This document shows positions 17,774-26,161 of a stretch of DNA of 64,000 nucleotides, piece after piece. How positions within the stretch are numbered: the first letter of the stretch is position 1; each line of letters opens with the position of its first letter. A model generated the notes under the pieces. That model was not told the DNA's origin and ran no database searches. It saw only the letters and a list, made by a program, of their open reading frames with translations. Both the position numbers and the translations under genes were made by a program. The DNA comes from Dyella amyloliquefaciens (GTDB lineage Bacteria; Pseudomonadota; Gammaproteobacteria; Xanthomonadales; Rhodanobacteraceae), in contig NZ_SAYT01000002.1 of the NCBI RefSeq assembly GCF_004296575.1, positions 124,001 to 188,000 of the forward strand, given 5' to 3'.

Positions 17774-19423
17774 ATGGGGGAAGCAAGTGTGCTGCGTCGA
17801 TGGGGGCGCCATCTGGCGATCGTCGTAGCCTATGCGTGTGCATATGCGCTGCTCCGCGGAGTTTCCGTTTCGCACTGGAACCTGACTGCCGGCCTGCGCA
17901 TCGCCTGCCTGCTCCTGCTTCCCTACCGGTATTGGCCTGCACTGATCGTCGGCGAACTGATCCCCGTGGGCGAACACGCGTGGTATTGCCGGGATGATTT
18001 CGGCTGGCGCTGGGCCGCACTCGCGGCGACACCCCCCATCCTGCCGCTGTCGCTGGCCGTGGCGTGGGCCAGGCGACAGGCGAGACTCATGCTCGGGGCG
18101 CGCGAGATCAATGTCGCCATGCTGCTTGGCGTGATCTTCGCCGGTGCAGCACTTACCGCTGCGGGCGACGCCGCGACGCTCGCTGCCGTCCGACTGCCGC
18201 CCGATGGCACGACACTCTCCGTCACCAAGCAGATCGTCTTCGGATACTTCCTGGGCAACTACCTGGGTGCCATCGCCATCGCGCCGTCCGCAATTGCCAT
18301 CTATCTTGCGTTCCCTCGGGCGGGCCAACCGCTGCGCAGCGCATCGCGCTGGTATGGCCTGCTCGCCCGCGACTGCCTGATCGGCGTGCTGCTCCCGCTG
18401 TTCGTGCTGGTCGGGCTGGTACTCAGCAGCCAGGGCGACAACATGCAGGTGTTCCGCATCGCCATGTTCCTGCCTGTGGCATGGCTGACTTCGCGCTACG
18501 GCTGGCAAGGTGCGGCGATAGGCGGCACGCTGGCGGGTTTCGCCGTCACGATGACCTCCACGATGGTGCGTGACCCTGGCGTCATCCAGGCGCAGGCGCT
18601 GATCGCCTTCGCCGTGACCACCCTGCTTTTGCTCGGCTCACGCATCGCGCACCAGGCACACAACGCCGCCTCCAATCAGCTCGACACCTTGCGCGGGTTC
18701 CAACTGGCGCAGCAGGGCCTGTACCTGGAAGAGCTGCGTATGCGCCAGGCAGCGGATGCGCTCGAACATATCGGCCAGAGCATCCGCGAAAACCACAATC
18801 GCCTGCTGGATCGTCTTCGACACGTGCTGCCTGCAAACGAAGAGCACATCTATTCCCGGCACGTAGTACTTGCCCAGCACGAGATGCACCGGCTCGCCAA
18901 TGCGCTGCATCCGCGCGGGTGGCGCGAACGCGGCGTACCCGCCACCTTGCGCGAGGGCCCCTTCGCCCAGGCCATTCACCTCGCCGGAGCTACCTACCAG
19001 TGCGACCTGTCCGGTCGCGGCCTGAGCCAGCTGGCGCCGGATGTCCACCTGACGCTCTATCGCCTTGCCTGCGAGGTGCTGGTGTACGTGCTCTCGCGCA
19101 CCCCGATGCAGCATGTGCATCTGCAACTACGCGGTGGCTACACCGGCGGCCGCCGCTGGGTCGTCATGCGCGTGACGGGCGAACCTGTCACGGAAGATGC
19201 GGATCGCCGCAGCGAACCGTTCCCCCGCGAAGGCGAGGCGTCCTGGAAACAGGCCATGACCCTGCTTGGCGCCAGCGGCCTGGGCATGGGCGCGATTCGC
19301 GACCGTGCACACATCTATGGCGGCGACGTTCACGTGCGCGACCTACAGCCTGGATTGAGCGTGACGCTGCTGCTGCACGACTCCCTGCGCTCGGTGTCGA
19401 TCCACCAGGGCGCCTCCGCTTGA
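17774..19423 (+). CDS. MASE1-domain membrane sensor with a degenerate histidine-kinase-like C-terminus
   Basis: A 549-residue protein; GGGGAGG precedes ATG 17774. The first ~300 residues form about eight to ten hydrophobic helices of MASE1 type (WNLTAGLRIACLLLLPYRYWPALIVGE, KQIVFGYFLGNYLGAIAIAP). A coiled linker (QQGLYLEELRMRQAADALEH) follows, then a region shaped like a NarX/UhpB kinase: HEMHRLANALHPRGWRERG in place of the dimerisation/phospho-His helix, YRLACEVLVYVLS where the ATP N-box should contain Asn, and a preserved GLGMGAIRDRAHIYGG glycine box. The usual ERxRIARELHD motif and the DDGxG box are missing, so catalytic activity is doubtful. No response regulator is adjacent. It could be an output module that binds a kinase partner, or a divergent kinase. 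Confidence 0.8.
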   Translation: MGEASVLRRWGRHLAIVVAYACAYALLRGVSVSHWNLTAGLRIACLLLLPYRYWPALIVGELIPVGEHAWYCRDDFGWRWAALAATPPILPLSLAVAWARRQARLMLGAREINVAMLLGVIFAGAALTAAGDAATLAAVRLPPDGTTLSVTKQIVFGYFLGNYLGAIAIAPSAIAIYLAFPRAGQPLRSASRWYGLLARDCLIGVLLPLFVLVGLVLSSQGDNMQVFRIAMFLPVAWLTSRYGWQGAAIGGTLAGFAVTMTSTMVRDPGVIQAQALIAFAVTTLLLLGSRIAHQAHNAASNQLDTLRGFQLAQQGLYLEELRMRQAADALEHIGQSIRENHNRLLDRLRHVLPANEEHIYSRHVVLAQHEMHRLANALHPRGWRERGVPATLREGPFAQAIHLAGATYQCDLSGRGLSQLAPDVHLTLYRLACEVLVYVLSRTPMQHVHLQLRGGYTGGRRWVVMRVTGEPVTEDADRRSEPFPREGEASWKQAMTLLGASGLGMGAIRDRAHIYGGDVHVRDLQPGLSVTLLLHDSLRSVSIHQGASA

Positions 19424-19436
19424 AGGCGCCCTGGTG
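19403..19436. terminator. 13-bp perfect hairpin between convergent genes, with the sensor gene's stop codon in its loop
   Basis: CACCAGGGCGCCT (19403-19415) pairs exactly with AGGCGCCCTGGTG (19424-19436) across an 8-nt loop that contains the TGA stop of the upstream gene. It is followed by TTAC, without a long T-run. Placed 17 bp from the end of the convergent gene, it should end or stabilise transcripts from both sides. The stem overlaps the last coding triplets, which therefore have a structural constraint as well as a coding one. Confidence 0.7.
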
Positions 19437-19453
19437 TTACACCTGATCGCGTC

Positions 19454-19921
19454 TTACTGGATGCGGGAACTGCACTCGATCGGATCCTTGCAGTCTCCAT
19501 TGGCGGCATAGACGCGGGCCGTGCCGTCGGCCTGCGGCGCTACCAGCACCCTGGTGCTCGCGTCCTGATAGACGATATCTCCTTGCGTCTGCCCGGACGC
19601 CACCAGCGGCTCCTCGGGCGTAGCCAGTCGCGTGGCATCCACGCCCAGTGGCAACGCAAGGAAGTTTCCGCCTGAGCTGGCGAACGCGGCACGCACCTTT
19701 CCGCCGAGATCGTTGATTTGCACGTAGCGGACACCATTCCTTTCGAAGACATAGACATGCCAACGCGGGCTTGCACTGACGTCCGTGGCATTGGGCCATG
19801 ACTGCCCCAATCCGGAGGCGGGCAAGCCTCCTGCCGCCATGACATTGGCTGACGCCAGCGCCATGACCACCAGACCTGCGGCAACGAGACGTACGAAGCG
19901 ACGACTTCCTGTGTGCTGCAT
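19454..19921 (-). CDS. Small secreted protein of unknown function
   Basis: 155 residues; AAGGAGGGA precedes ATG 19921. A clear Sec signal peptide (RRFVRLVAAGLVVMALASANVMAAGG) covers residues 7-32. The mature part looks all-beta, with alternating hydrophobics (RWHVYVFERNGVRYVQINDLGG, ASTRVLVAPQADGTARVYAANGD), and ends with a Cys pair, GDCKDPIECSSRIQ, that could form a disulfide. I do not recognise the family. It is transcribed divergently from the FecR-like gene and convergently with the MASE1 sensor gene. It is probably periplasmic. Confidence 0.82.
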   Translation of the reverse strand: MQHTGSRRFVRLVAAGLVVMALASANVMAAGGLPASGLGQSWPNATDVSASPRWHVYVFERNGVRYVQINDLGGKVRAAFASSGGNFLALPLGVDATRLATPEEPLVASGQTQGDIVYQDASTRVLVAPQADGTARVYAANGDCKDPIECSSRIQ

Positions 19922-20309
19922 GAGTATTCCCTCCTTAGCTGGTCCCTGGTCCGAAATGCATTGGATCATGCGAAGCCGGCACCACCGCGAGAACGGCCGG
20001 AACCGGCCCATCGAATGTGCCTCACGCACGAGCAGGAACGTAAGTCCTCGATCGGCATCAACCGCACCGGATGCTCAGATTCGTTACGCGCGACGCATTG
20101 ACCGTCACGGCTCTTTCACGAAAGCCCGGCGTAATGCCTCAATGATTCACGCAACGGTCACAAAGGCGCACTAGCGTCATCGCTGAAACGAATTCACTGG
20201 CGCCCCATCCGTGCGCTCCAGTGAATTCGCCACCACGGCAGCACTGCAACCGCCAAGTGCGCCGGACCCAGGGGTGGTCTTGAGCGGATACACCGTGAAT
20301 CCACCTCGC
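19922..20309. promoter_or_regulatory. Divergent region between the small secreted protein and the FecR-like gene, with an 11-bp inverted repeat
   Basis: 388 bp lie between the chosen starts. GAATTCACTGG (20190-20200) and its exact reverse complement CCAGTGAATTC (20218-20228) flank 17 nt about 80 bp upstream of the FecR-like ATG, a plausible operator or mRNA hairpin. If that gene really starts at GTG 20211, the right arm would lie inside its coding sequence. No sigma-factor consensus is identifiable. Confidence 0.5.
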
Positions 20310-21149
20310 ATGACAACCCAGTCCGCCGCGACCTTACCAACGACACTGCTCCGACACCGCCTGCATGGCTGGGTTGTGCAAGCCATCGCCACACTCATCG
20401 TGCTGACCGTCGGAGCGGCCGCAGCGATGACGCCGAGGCCTGGCACCTGGACGATGTACGCGTCGGGTCCGACCGAAGTTCGCAGGGTCACGCTTCCCGA
20501 TAGCACCCTGGTGCAACTGGATCGGGACAGCGTGCTCGCCGTTCGGTTCGATGCGCAGCAGCGAACCCTTGGCATGCTACGCGGCGGTGCGCTGTTCGAT
20601 ATCGGTCATGACGCAACGCGCCCATTGCACGTGCAATTGGGGGCCAATGTGCTTGAGGACATCGGCACCGTGTTCGACGCGCACCAGTCGGCCGATGGCG
20701 GCAACGTAACCGTCGTCAGCGGCCGGGTGAAGATATGGCAGCGGGAGCAGGATGCCGGGACCTCCGCAAACTTCGCTGCCGATGGTCAGCTCATCGCCGA
20801 CCTGGGCGCTGGACAACAGGCCAGCATGCATCGCGATGGCTCGCTGGATCTCATCGATCATCACGCCGATCTTGGCCTGAGCACCGCCTGGCTGCCGACC
20901 GATATTCATTTCGAGCGATGCACCGTGGCCGACGTGGCGCGACGATTCAATGCATACAGCACCCAGCCGCTGCGAATTGAAGATGCCTCCATCGCTGCCA
21001 TGCGCATCTCTGGCCACTTCCATGCCCGGGACACGGAAGCGTTCCTCACTTACCTGGGAACCTTGCCGGACGTCCATGTCGTTCGCGGATCGGACGATAT
21101 CCGCGTGACCCGCGCCACACGCAGTGTCCGCAGCCGCGCCCTGCGCTAA
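20310..21149 (+). CDS. FecR-family protein without an adjacent sigma factor
   Basis: About 279 residues from ATG 20310; GTG 20211 is an alternative adding 33 residues with less typical codon use. Layout: a short cytoplasmic head, one membrane helix (GWVVQAIATLIVLTVGAAAAM), a periplasmic FecR domain (VTLPDSTLVQLDRDSVLAVRF, LGMLRGGALFDIGHD, NVTVVSGRVKIWQRE) and a C-terminal secretin/TonB-like short domain (FERCTVADVARRFNAYSTQPLRIED). Classical FecR proteins transmit TonB-receptor signals to an ECF sigma factor. Here no sigma-factor gene and no receptor lie beside it, and the N-terminal anti-sigma segment (usually ~80 residues) is missing. It may therefore be a repurposed or remnant regulator. 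Confidence 0.82.
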   Translation: MTTQSAATLPTTLLRHRLHGWVVQAIATLIVLTVGAAAAMTPRPGTWTMYASGPTEVRRVTLPDSTLVQLDRDSVLAVRFDAQQRTLGMLRGGALFDIGHDATRPLHVQLGANVLEDIGTVFDAHQSADGGNVTVVSGRVKIWQREQDAGTSANFAADGQLIADLGAGQQASMHRDGSLDLIDHHADLGLSTAWLPTDIHFERCTVADVARRFNAYSTQPLRIEDASIAAMRISGHFHARDTEAFLTYLGTLPDVHVVRGSDDIRVTRATRSVRSRALR

Positions 21150-21242
21150 GCGAAATCGTGGATGGTCCGCACGACGGTGCATCCACACGCACGCGGAGCA
21201 TCGACAACGTGGAATTTGCAGGCCGGCAACCGCGGATGCGCC

Positions 21243-21473
21243 CTAATAGGCACCAGCCTCCAGGCCGGCCATCGATGGGAACGGCGTGTGGCCGCGCGAG
21301 GATTCCGTCAGCTCTTCCATCTGGCGACGCGCTTCGCGGATCTGCGTTTCCCCGGCCGGATACCGGCGGAGCTGGGCGCAAAGCAACTCGACCTCCTGCT
21401 GCAGCAAGGCATTCTGCTCCAGCAGCTCATCGCAAGCCCGGGAAAGAAGGTCGTTTTCGCGGTCCCGTTCCAT
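21243..21473 (-). CDS. Small predicted coiled-coil protein, unknown
   Basis: 76 residues from ATG 21473. The first half is a convincing heptad pattern (LLSRACDELLEQNALLQQEV, then ELLCAQLRR), and the tail is polar and ends GLEAGAY. No signal or membrane segment is seen and the ribosome-binding site is weak (GAGCGG about 10 nt upstream). I do not recognise it. The heptad regularity argues for a real protein, but a chance frame in GC-rich DNA cannot be excluded. Confidence 0.45.
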   Translation of the reverse strand: MERDRENDLLSRACDELLEQNALLQQEVELLCAQLRRYPAGETQIREARRQMEELTESSRGHTPFPSMAGLEAGAY

Positions 21474-21593
21474 GATGCGCACCGCTCGTCGGAGGTGGGA
21501 TATTTAAGCTGCCTGCGTGGCCGTTAAGCGGCTGTGACCCTTTGGCTAAGGCTTTCGCGCCCAATTCATCGGCACGAGGTGTAGGCTGGACCC

Positions 21594-21821
21594 ATGGCCA
21601 AGTCACACGCCGAACTCAATCAGATGCTCGATGCACTGGATGACTTCATTCCCGGCCTGGAGAGCAGCAAGCCCCATGCGGCAGACTTCTGGGATGCCTT
21701 CAACAAGCTTGCCCAGGCCGTCCAGGACAACGCCGGACCGGATGATCACGGCTGGGTATGCGAACGGCTGGATGCCATCCAGGTGAAGCACCGCCTCGTG
21801 CCGCCCGCCGATCAGATCTGA
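21594..21821 (+). CDS. Small acidic hypothetical protein
   Basis: 75 residues: MAKSHAELNQMLDALDDFIPGLESS, then ADFWDAFNKLAQAVQDNAGPDDHGWVCERL. It is predicted helical, acidic and cytoplasmic, with a single Cys. Its amphipathic pattern looks like a genuine small protein. The ribosome-binding site is poor. It ends 91 bp before the end of the convergent Usp gene. No family recognised. Confidence 0.6.
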   Translation: MAKSHAELNQMLDALDDFIPGLESSKPHAADFWDAFNKLAQAVQDNAGPDDHGWVCERLDAIQVKHRLVPPADQI

Positions 21822-21912
21822 TTTGCATATTGCGACGCAACAGAGATCGCCCGCCCCGCCGGCGGCGAAGTCGCATCGCGCCTCCCGGCGGTCGTCCCTG
21901 CCCCACCCCGCC

Positions 21913-22347
21913 TCAGTGACAGACCAGGACGGGCACGTCGCAGCTGATCATCACCTTGTGCGCGACGCTGCCCAGCAATACGCGCTCGATACCCTGGTGT
22001 CCGCGCGAGGCCATCACGATCAGGTCGCAATGATGCTTTGCCGCCGTGGCGACAATGGCGACGTAGGGCCGCAGATCGAACACGAATTCGGTTTCGCAGG
22101 GCACGCCTGCGGCGGCGGCCCGCTTGCTGATCTCGTCGAGGTAACTCTGTGCCCGCTCCTTGGCAAGGTCGCTGTACGAATCGCGTGACTGGATCAGTTC
22201 GGCCACATACGAAATGGCCGGCAACGGCGGTACGACATGGAGGCCGTACACCCTTGCCCGCAGCCGACCGGCCAGTTCGACACCGGCGTCCACCGCCCTC
22301 AAGGCATGCTCGGATCCATCGACCGGAATAAGGATGCTCTGAAACAT
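21913..22347 (-). CDS. Universal stress protein (UspA family)
   Basis: A 144-residue single-domain Usp starting MFQSILIPVDGSEHALRA behind GGGAGG. The nucleotide-binding loop reads MASRGHQGIERVLLGS: the first glycine of the G-x2-G-x9-G-S pattern is Ala, the rest intact, so ATP binding is likely but not certain. It is transcribed divergently from a second Usp gene across 236 bp. That arrangement, with the acetyltransferase and RNase-like genes that follow, suggests a stress-response cluster. Confidence 0.93.
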   Translation of the reverse strand: MFQSILIPVDGSEHALRAVDAGVELAGRLRARVYGLHVVPPLPAISYVAELIQSRDSYSDLAKERAQSYLDEISKRAAAAGVPCETEFVFDLRPYVAIVATAAKHHCDLIVMASRGHQGIERVLLGSVAHKVMISCDVPVLVCH

Positions 22348-22382
22348 CGCCGCGCCTCCCTTGGCCTGTCCCTATCCAGTCT

Positions 22383-22397
22383 AAACAGCGACTGTTT
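22383..22397. promoter_or_regulatory. Palindrome in the divergent usp-usp promoter region
   Basis: AAACAG-CGA-CTGTTT is a perfect 6+3+6 inverted repeat, 36 bp upstream of one Usp start and 187 bp upstream of the other. It is short enough to arise by chance, but its position suits a regulator site. Confidence 0.35.
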
Positions 22398-22583
22398 GCG
22401 CAATGTGCACACGGATGGCCAAACGCTTTCCTTCCGTGCGGCAGATTGACGCCAGGGTGCCCTGCCCGTCTGCCACAGGACTACGCTGACTACAGGCACC
22501 GTCATGACAGGCGTTGCACAAGGCATAGGCGACGCTAGATGTCATTTCCTTTCGCCGCTGGCGCGGCTTGCAGCGAGGCATCC

Positions 22584-23021
22584 ATGTTCAAGCACATCCT
22601 CATTCCGATCGACGGCTCCGATCTTTCCAGGCGCGCCGCCGAAAAGGCCATCGAACTGGCCAAGCTGTGCCAGGCCAGGATAACGGTCCTGCATGTCATT
22701 CCTCCCTTTCAGACCATTGCGTACATGGGTGCGTTACTGGCCGCCACAGAATTCGCCTACAACGAACAGGCCAAGACGGATGGCCAGCAATACCTCGCGG
22801 ACATCCAGGCACTGGCGGAGGCCGCCGGCGTCCCCTTCGCCGGCGAAGCGGACTTTGGCGAGCACCCCAACGAAACCATCCTTGGCGTCGCGAAGGCGAA
22901 GCAATGCGACCTGATCGTGATGGGTTCGCATGGGCGCCGCGGCATGACGCGCCTCCTGCTAGGCAGCGAAACGCAAAAGGTCCTGCTGGGCAGCGAAGTT
23001 CCCGTGCTGGTCTGCCAATGA
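22584..23021 (+). CDS. Universal stress protein (UspA family)
   Basis: 145 residues from ATG 22584 (MFKHILIPIDGSDLSRRAAEKAIELA), with GAGG five bases upstream; the in-frame upstream extension lacks support. The ATP loop MGSHGRRGMTRLLLGSETQKVLL is complete. It is close in sequence to the Usp at 4.4 kb and starts a plus-strand run of usp, GNAT, tandem-type usp and beta-CASP genes. The 131-bp gap to the next gene leaves room for a separate promoter. Confidence 0.93.
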   Translation: MFKHILIPIDGSDLSRRAAEKAIELAKLCQARITVLHVIPPFQTIAYMGALLAATEFAYNEQAKTDGQQYLADIQALAEAAGVPFAGEADFGEHPNETILGVAKAKQCDLIVMGSHGRRGMTRLLLGSETQKVLLGSEVPVLVCQ

Positions 23022-23152
23022 ACATGGCGGGCGGTTGATTCGGTCCGCTCGCCCGACATGGGTGCGAATGCCCTCTTTGCAGTCGCGCCAACCGCAATAA
23101 CCGCCAGGACATGGAGCCCGGCCTGGCGAATCATCATCTGCCAGGAGGATTT

Positions 23153-23749
23153 ATGTCCTTTGCTACCCATGCCCCCGAGATCCGCCTTGTCCCCTGCACC
23201 CTGGGCAAGGCACGCCTGAACGCCTTCGCGGAGTACCACGAGGTCCTGCGCAACGGAGCACCCGTGCTGATCCGCCCGTTGCGTGCCGACGATCGCCAGT
23301 TGGAGACGGATTTCATACGCAACTTGTCCCCGGAAACGCGACGCCAGCGATTCCTGTGCGACTTCAAGCAGCCAAGCGAGGCGCTCATCGACCAGATGAT
23401 GGACGTCGACCACGACCGACGCCTGGCATTCATCGCCCTGGTACGTGTCGAAGGCGAGCTTCGCGAGATCGGGGTGGCCCGTTACTGCGCCACACTGGAC
23501 GAGGGCGCCTGCGAGTGCGCGATTACGGTTGCCGACGCATGGCAACACCTGGGGCTGGGCGTGCTGCTGATGCGTCATCTGATCGACGAAGCCGAACGCC
23601 ACGGGTTCAGGCACATGGTTTCGATCGACGCGGCCAGCAACCTGGCCATGCGCAGGCTGGCGTCGACACTGGGCTTCCAGTGCCGACTGGATCCCGAAGA
23701 CCCATCGCAAGTCATCCACACGCTCGAGTTGCCGATGCCATCGCCATGA
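23153..23749 (+). CDS. GNAT-family N-acetyltransferase
   Basis: A 198-residue enzyme; AGGAGG precedes ATG 23153. The GNAT fold starts after a ~40-residue head: VLIRPLRADDRQLETDFIRNLSPETRRQRF, then the acetyl-CoA-binding motif A region ITVADAWQHLGLGVLLMRHLIDEAERHG (Q-x-x-G-x-G/A variant). The layout recalls the acetyltransferase domain of Pat/PatZ-type protein lysine acetylases, but the large acyl-CoA-synthetase-like part is missing. The substrate is unknown. Its stop overlaps the start of the next gene (ATGA), so the two are co-translated. Acetylation of a metabolic enzyme under stress is a reasonable inference. Confidence 0.9.
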   Translation: MSFATHAPEIRLVPCTLGKARLNAFAEYHEVLRNGAPVLIRPLRADDRQLETDFIRNLSPETRRQRFLCDFKQPSEALIDQMMDVDHDRRLAFIALVRVEGELREIGVARYCATLDEGACECAITVADAWQHLGLGVLLMRHLIDEAERHGFRHMVSIDAASNLAMRRLASTLGFQCRLDPEDPSQVIHTLELPMPSP

Positions 23750-24600
23750 GTGCAACACTTTCCTCGAAACCGCTGGCCGGTGCGCCCACGGACGTTCTGG
23801 CGCTGGTGACATCCACTTCACCCTGGAGCCCCGCCGCGATCACTGCCGCGGCACTCGCCGCGACATTCGACGCGAGGCTCACGGGTTGTTACGTTGATGC
23901 ATCGCTGCGCATGCTTCATGGTGGCGATCCCGACCCTTCAGTCATCGCCCTGCTGCTCGACGTCCCGCATGAGAACGCAGCAGATCGTGACGCGTTCCTC
24001 GCCATGGCACGCGAGTCCGGCGTGCACCGGGCCTCGTGGATGGCGGCCAGTTCCGGTATTCCCCAGACAACCAGACAGCTGGGCGCTTGGCATGACCTCA
24101 TCGTGTTCGAGCGCGACATGATCGACTCAGACAGTGCGTTCGATGTGCTGGGCGAAGTGCTGCTCACCTGCCGGACGCCCTGCCTGCTGCTGCCGCCCGC
24201 GTGGTCCGGGCCAGTGCGCATGCAGCGCGTTGCCCTGGCCTGGAACGGAAGCATCGAGTCGATCCGCGCCATCCATGCATCCCTTCCGTTTGCACGCGCA
24301 GCCAGCGACGTGTTGCTGCTGGATGGCGAGTCGCCCTCCTACGAGGACGAGCAGCAGCACACGCCCCACTTCGACCCTGCCGCCTATCTCGCCAATCACG
24401 GCATCAAGACCCGTATCCACCGAGTACATGCAACGCCAGGCGAGGCAGGTGCGGCCCTCCAGCGTGAAACCGAATCCGCGAAAGCTGACCTGCTGGTGAT
24501 GGGGGCTTACGGACACTCGCGTGTGCGTGAGCGCGTACTCGGCGGCGCCACGCGCCATATCCTGCAACACATCAACGTGCCAATACTGATGCAGCACTGA
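23746..24600 (+). CDS. Universal stress family protein, tandem (two-domain) type
   Basis: 284 residues, about twice the single-domain Usp length, starting at ATG 23746 overlapping the GNAT stop. The N-terminal half (DVLALVTSTSPWSPAAITAAALAATF) is a diverged Usp domain with no glycine loop. The C-terminal half carries RVALAWNGSIESIRAI and the loop MGAYGHSRVRERVLGGATRHILQ, matching the G-x2-G-x9-G pattern. Tandem Usps occur in stress and hypoxia regulons of several bacteria. Coupling to the acetyltransferase suggests a shared function. Confidence 0.9.
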   Translation: MSATLSSKPLAGAPTDVLALVTSTSPWSPAAITAAALAATFDARLTGCYVDASLRMLHGGDPDPSVIALLLDVPHENAADRDAFLAMARESGVHRASWMAASSGIPQTTRQLGAWHDLIVFERDMIDSDSAFDVLGEVLLTCRTPCLLLPPAWSGPVRMQRVALAWNGSIESIRAIHASLPFARAASDVLLLDGESPSYEDEQQHTPHFDPAAYLANHGIKTRIHRVHATPGEAGAALQRETESAKADLLVMGAYGHSRVRERVLGGATRHILQHINVPILMQH

Positions 24601-24680
24601 CCGTCCGACGCCATTCCCACTCGCGGGCTGCCAGGCATCGCCCGGCGACGTGTGCCACGTATCACTGAGGAGCGCCAGTC

Positions 24681-26084
24681 ATGCCCCCGTCGATGTTCTA
24701 CAGCTGCCACGGCGCGGCGAGACAGGTCACCGGCTCCTGCCATCTGGTCCGATGCGGCGACAGCCAGGTATTGATCGACTGCGGCATGTTTCAGGGCTCA
24801 CGGGAAGAGGAGCAGGCGAACGCCGAACCTTTTGGCTTTGAGCCGGGCCAGGTGAACGCCCTGCTGCTCACGCATGCCCACCTTGACCATGCGGGACGCA
24901 TTCCACGCCTGGTGCGCGAAGGTTTCCGCGGCCAGATCCTCGCCACCTCGGCCACGCGCGACCTCGCCCGCATCGTGCTGCTCGACGCAGCGCGCCTGCA
25001 GGAAGAGGATGCCGCCCGCGCCGAACGCAGCAGCCGTCGCCGCAACGAAGCGACCCAGCCGCCGCTCTACACGCTGGAGGACGCCTTCAACGCACTCGAG
25101 CTGTTTGCTGACCCGGTGGGCTACGGAGAAACCGTCGACGTCGCGCCCGGAATCCAGGCGCAATTTCTCGATGCGGGCCATATTCTCGGTTCGGCCAGCA
25201 TCCTGCTTCAGCTCCGTGATGGCGAACAGGTGCGCAGCATCCTGTTTTCCGGCGATCTCGGCAGTCCGGGGCGCCCCATCCTGCGCGATCCCACGCCGGC
25301 ACCGCCCGCCGACTTCGTCGTCATGGAAAGCACCTACGGCGACCGCGACCACCGGGCCCTGCCCGATTCGGTGAACGAACTCTACGAGGCGGTGAGCTCC
25401 ACCCTGGGCCGCGGCGGCAACGTCATCATTCCCACCTTTGCGCTGGAGCGCACCCAGGAAGTGCTGTACTACCTGCACCAGGGCATGCGGCAGCAACGCA
25501 TCCCCTCGCATACGCCAGTCTTCCTCGACTCGCCGATGGCGATCTCCGCCACCGAAATCTTCCGACGCCACCCGGAATGCTTCGATGCAGAGTTCATCGA
25601 GGTGCTGCGAGGTGACGATCCGTTCGCCATGCCGAACCTGCGCTTCTCGCGCGACGCCTCCGACTCTATGGCGATCAACCGCATCGAGGGCGGCGCGATC
25701 ATCATGGCAGGCTCAGGCATGTGCAACGGCGGACGCATTCGCCATCACCTTCGCCACAACCTGTGGCGGGAAAAGAGCAGCATCGTCTTCGTCGGCTATG
25801 CCGCGGAAGGCACGCTGGCCCGCACCATCGTCAATGGTGCGCGACGCGTACAGATCTTCGGCGAAGACATCGCCGTCAACGCGAAAATCTGGACCATCAA
25901 CGGTTTTTCCGCGCATGCGGGGCGCGATGAGCTGGTGGCGTGGCTCGGCCCGCAGCCACGCCGGGGCGTATTCCTCGTCCACGGCGAATATGAGCGCGGC
26001 ATGCGCTCGCTTGAAACCTGCCTCACCGGGAAAGGCTACTCGGTACGCCTGCCAGGCAGGCATGAGCCGATCCTGCTCGATTAG
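24681..26084 (+). CDS. MBL-fold / beta-CASP RNA-metabolising hydrolase (CPSF73/YsiH-like)
   Basis: 467 residues; GAGGAG precedes ATG 24681. Zinc motif II is LTHAHLDHAG. Further metallo-beta-lactamase motifs are DAGHILGSAS, FSGDLG and ESTYGDRDH. The beta-CASP insertion has IIPTFALERTQEVLYYL (motif A), IIMAGSGMCNGGRIRHHL (motif B) and the terminal FSAHAGRDEL (motif C). Family members are endo- or exoribonucleases related to eukaryotic CPSF73, and the bacterial forms of this length are mostly uncharacterised. It begins 80 bp after the tandem Usp gene on the same strand and is probably cotranscribed, linking RNA turnover with stress response. Confidence 0.93.
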   Translation: MPPSMFYSCHGAARQVTGSCHLVRCGDSQVLIDCGMFQGSREEEQANAEPFGFEPGQVNALLLTHAHLDHAGRIPRLVREGFRGQILATSATRDLARIVLLDAARLQEEDAARAERSSRRRNEATQPPLYTLEDAFNALELFADPVGYGETVDVAPGIQAQFLDAGHILGSASILLQLRDGEQVRSILFSGDLGSPGRPILRDPTPAPPADFVVMESTYGDRDHRALPDSVNELYEAVSSTLGRGGNVIIPTFALERTQEVLYYLHQGMRQQRIPSHTPVFLDSPMAISATEIFRRHPECFDAEFIEVLRGDDPFAMPNLRFSRDASDSMAINRIEGGAIIMAGSGMCNGGRIRHHLRHNLWREKSSIVFVGYAAEGTLARTIVNGARRVQIFGEDIAVNAKIWTINGFSAHAGRDELVAWLGPQPRRGVFLVHGEYERGMRSLETCLTGKGYSVRLPGRHEPILLD

Positions 26085-26122
26085 CCTTTCTTCGCCCCTG
26101 CATGGGCGCACCGATTCCCGAC

Positions 26123-26146
26123 CGCCCGGATTCAATCCCCCGGGCG
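26123..26146. terminator. Possible terminator hairpin between the beta-CASP and TonB-receptor genes
   Basis: CGCCCGG (26123-26129) and CCGGGCG (26140-26146) form a 7-bp stem with a 10-nt loop between two convergent genes. There is no T-run on either side, so intrinsic termination is uncertain. Confidence 0.35.
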
Positions 26147-26161
26147 TCAGGCCGGCACGGC

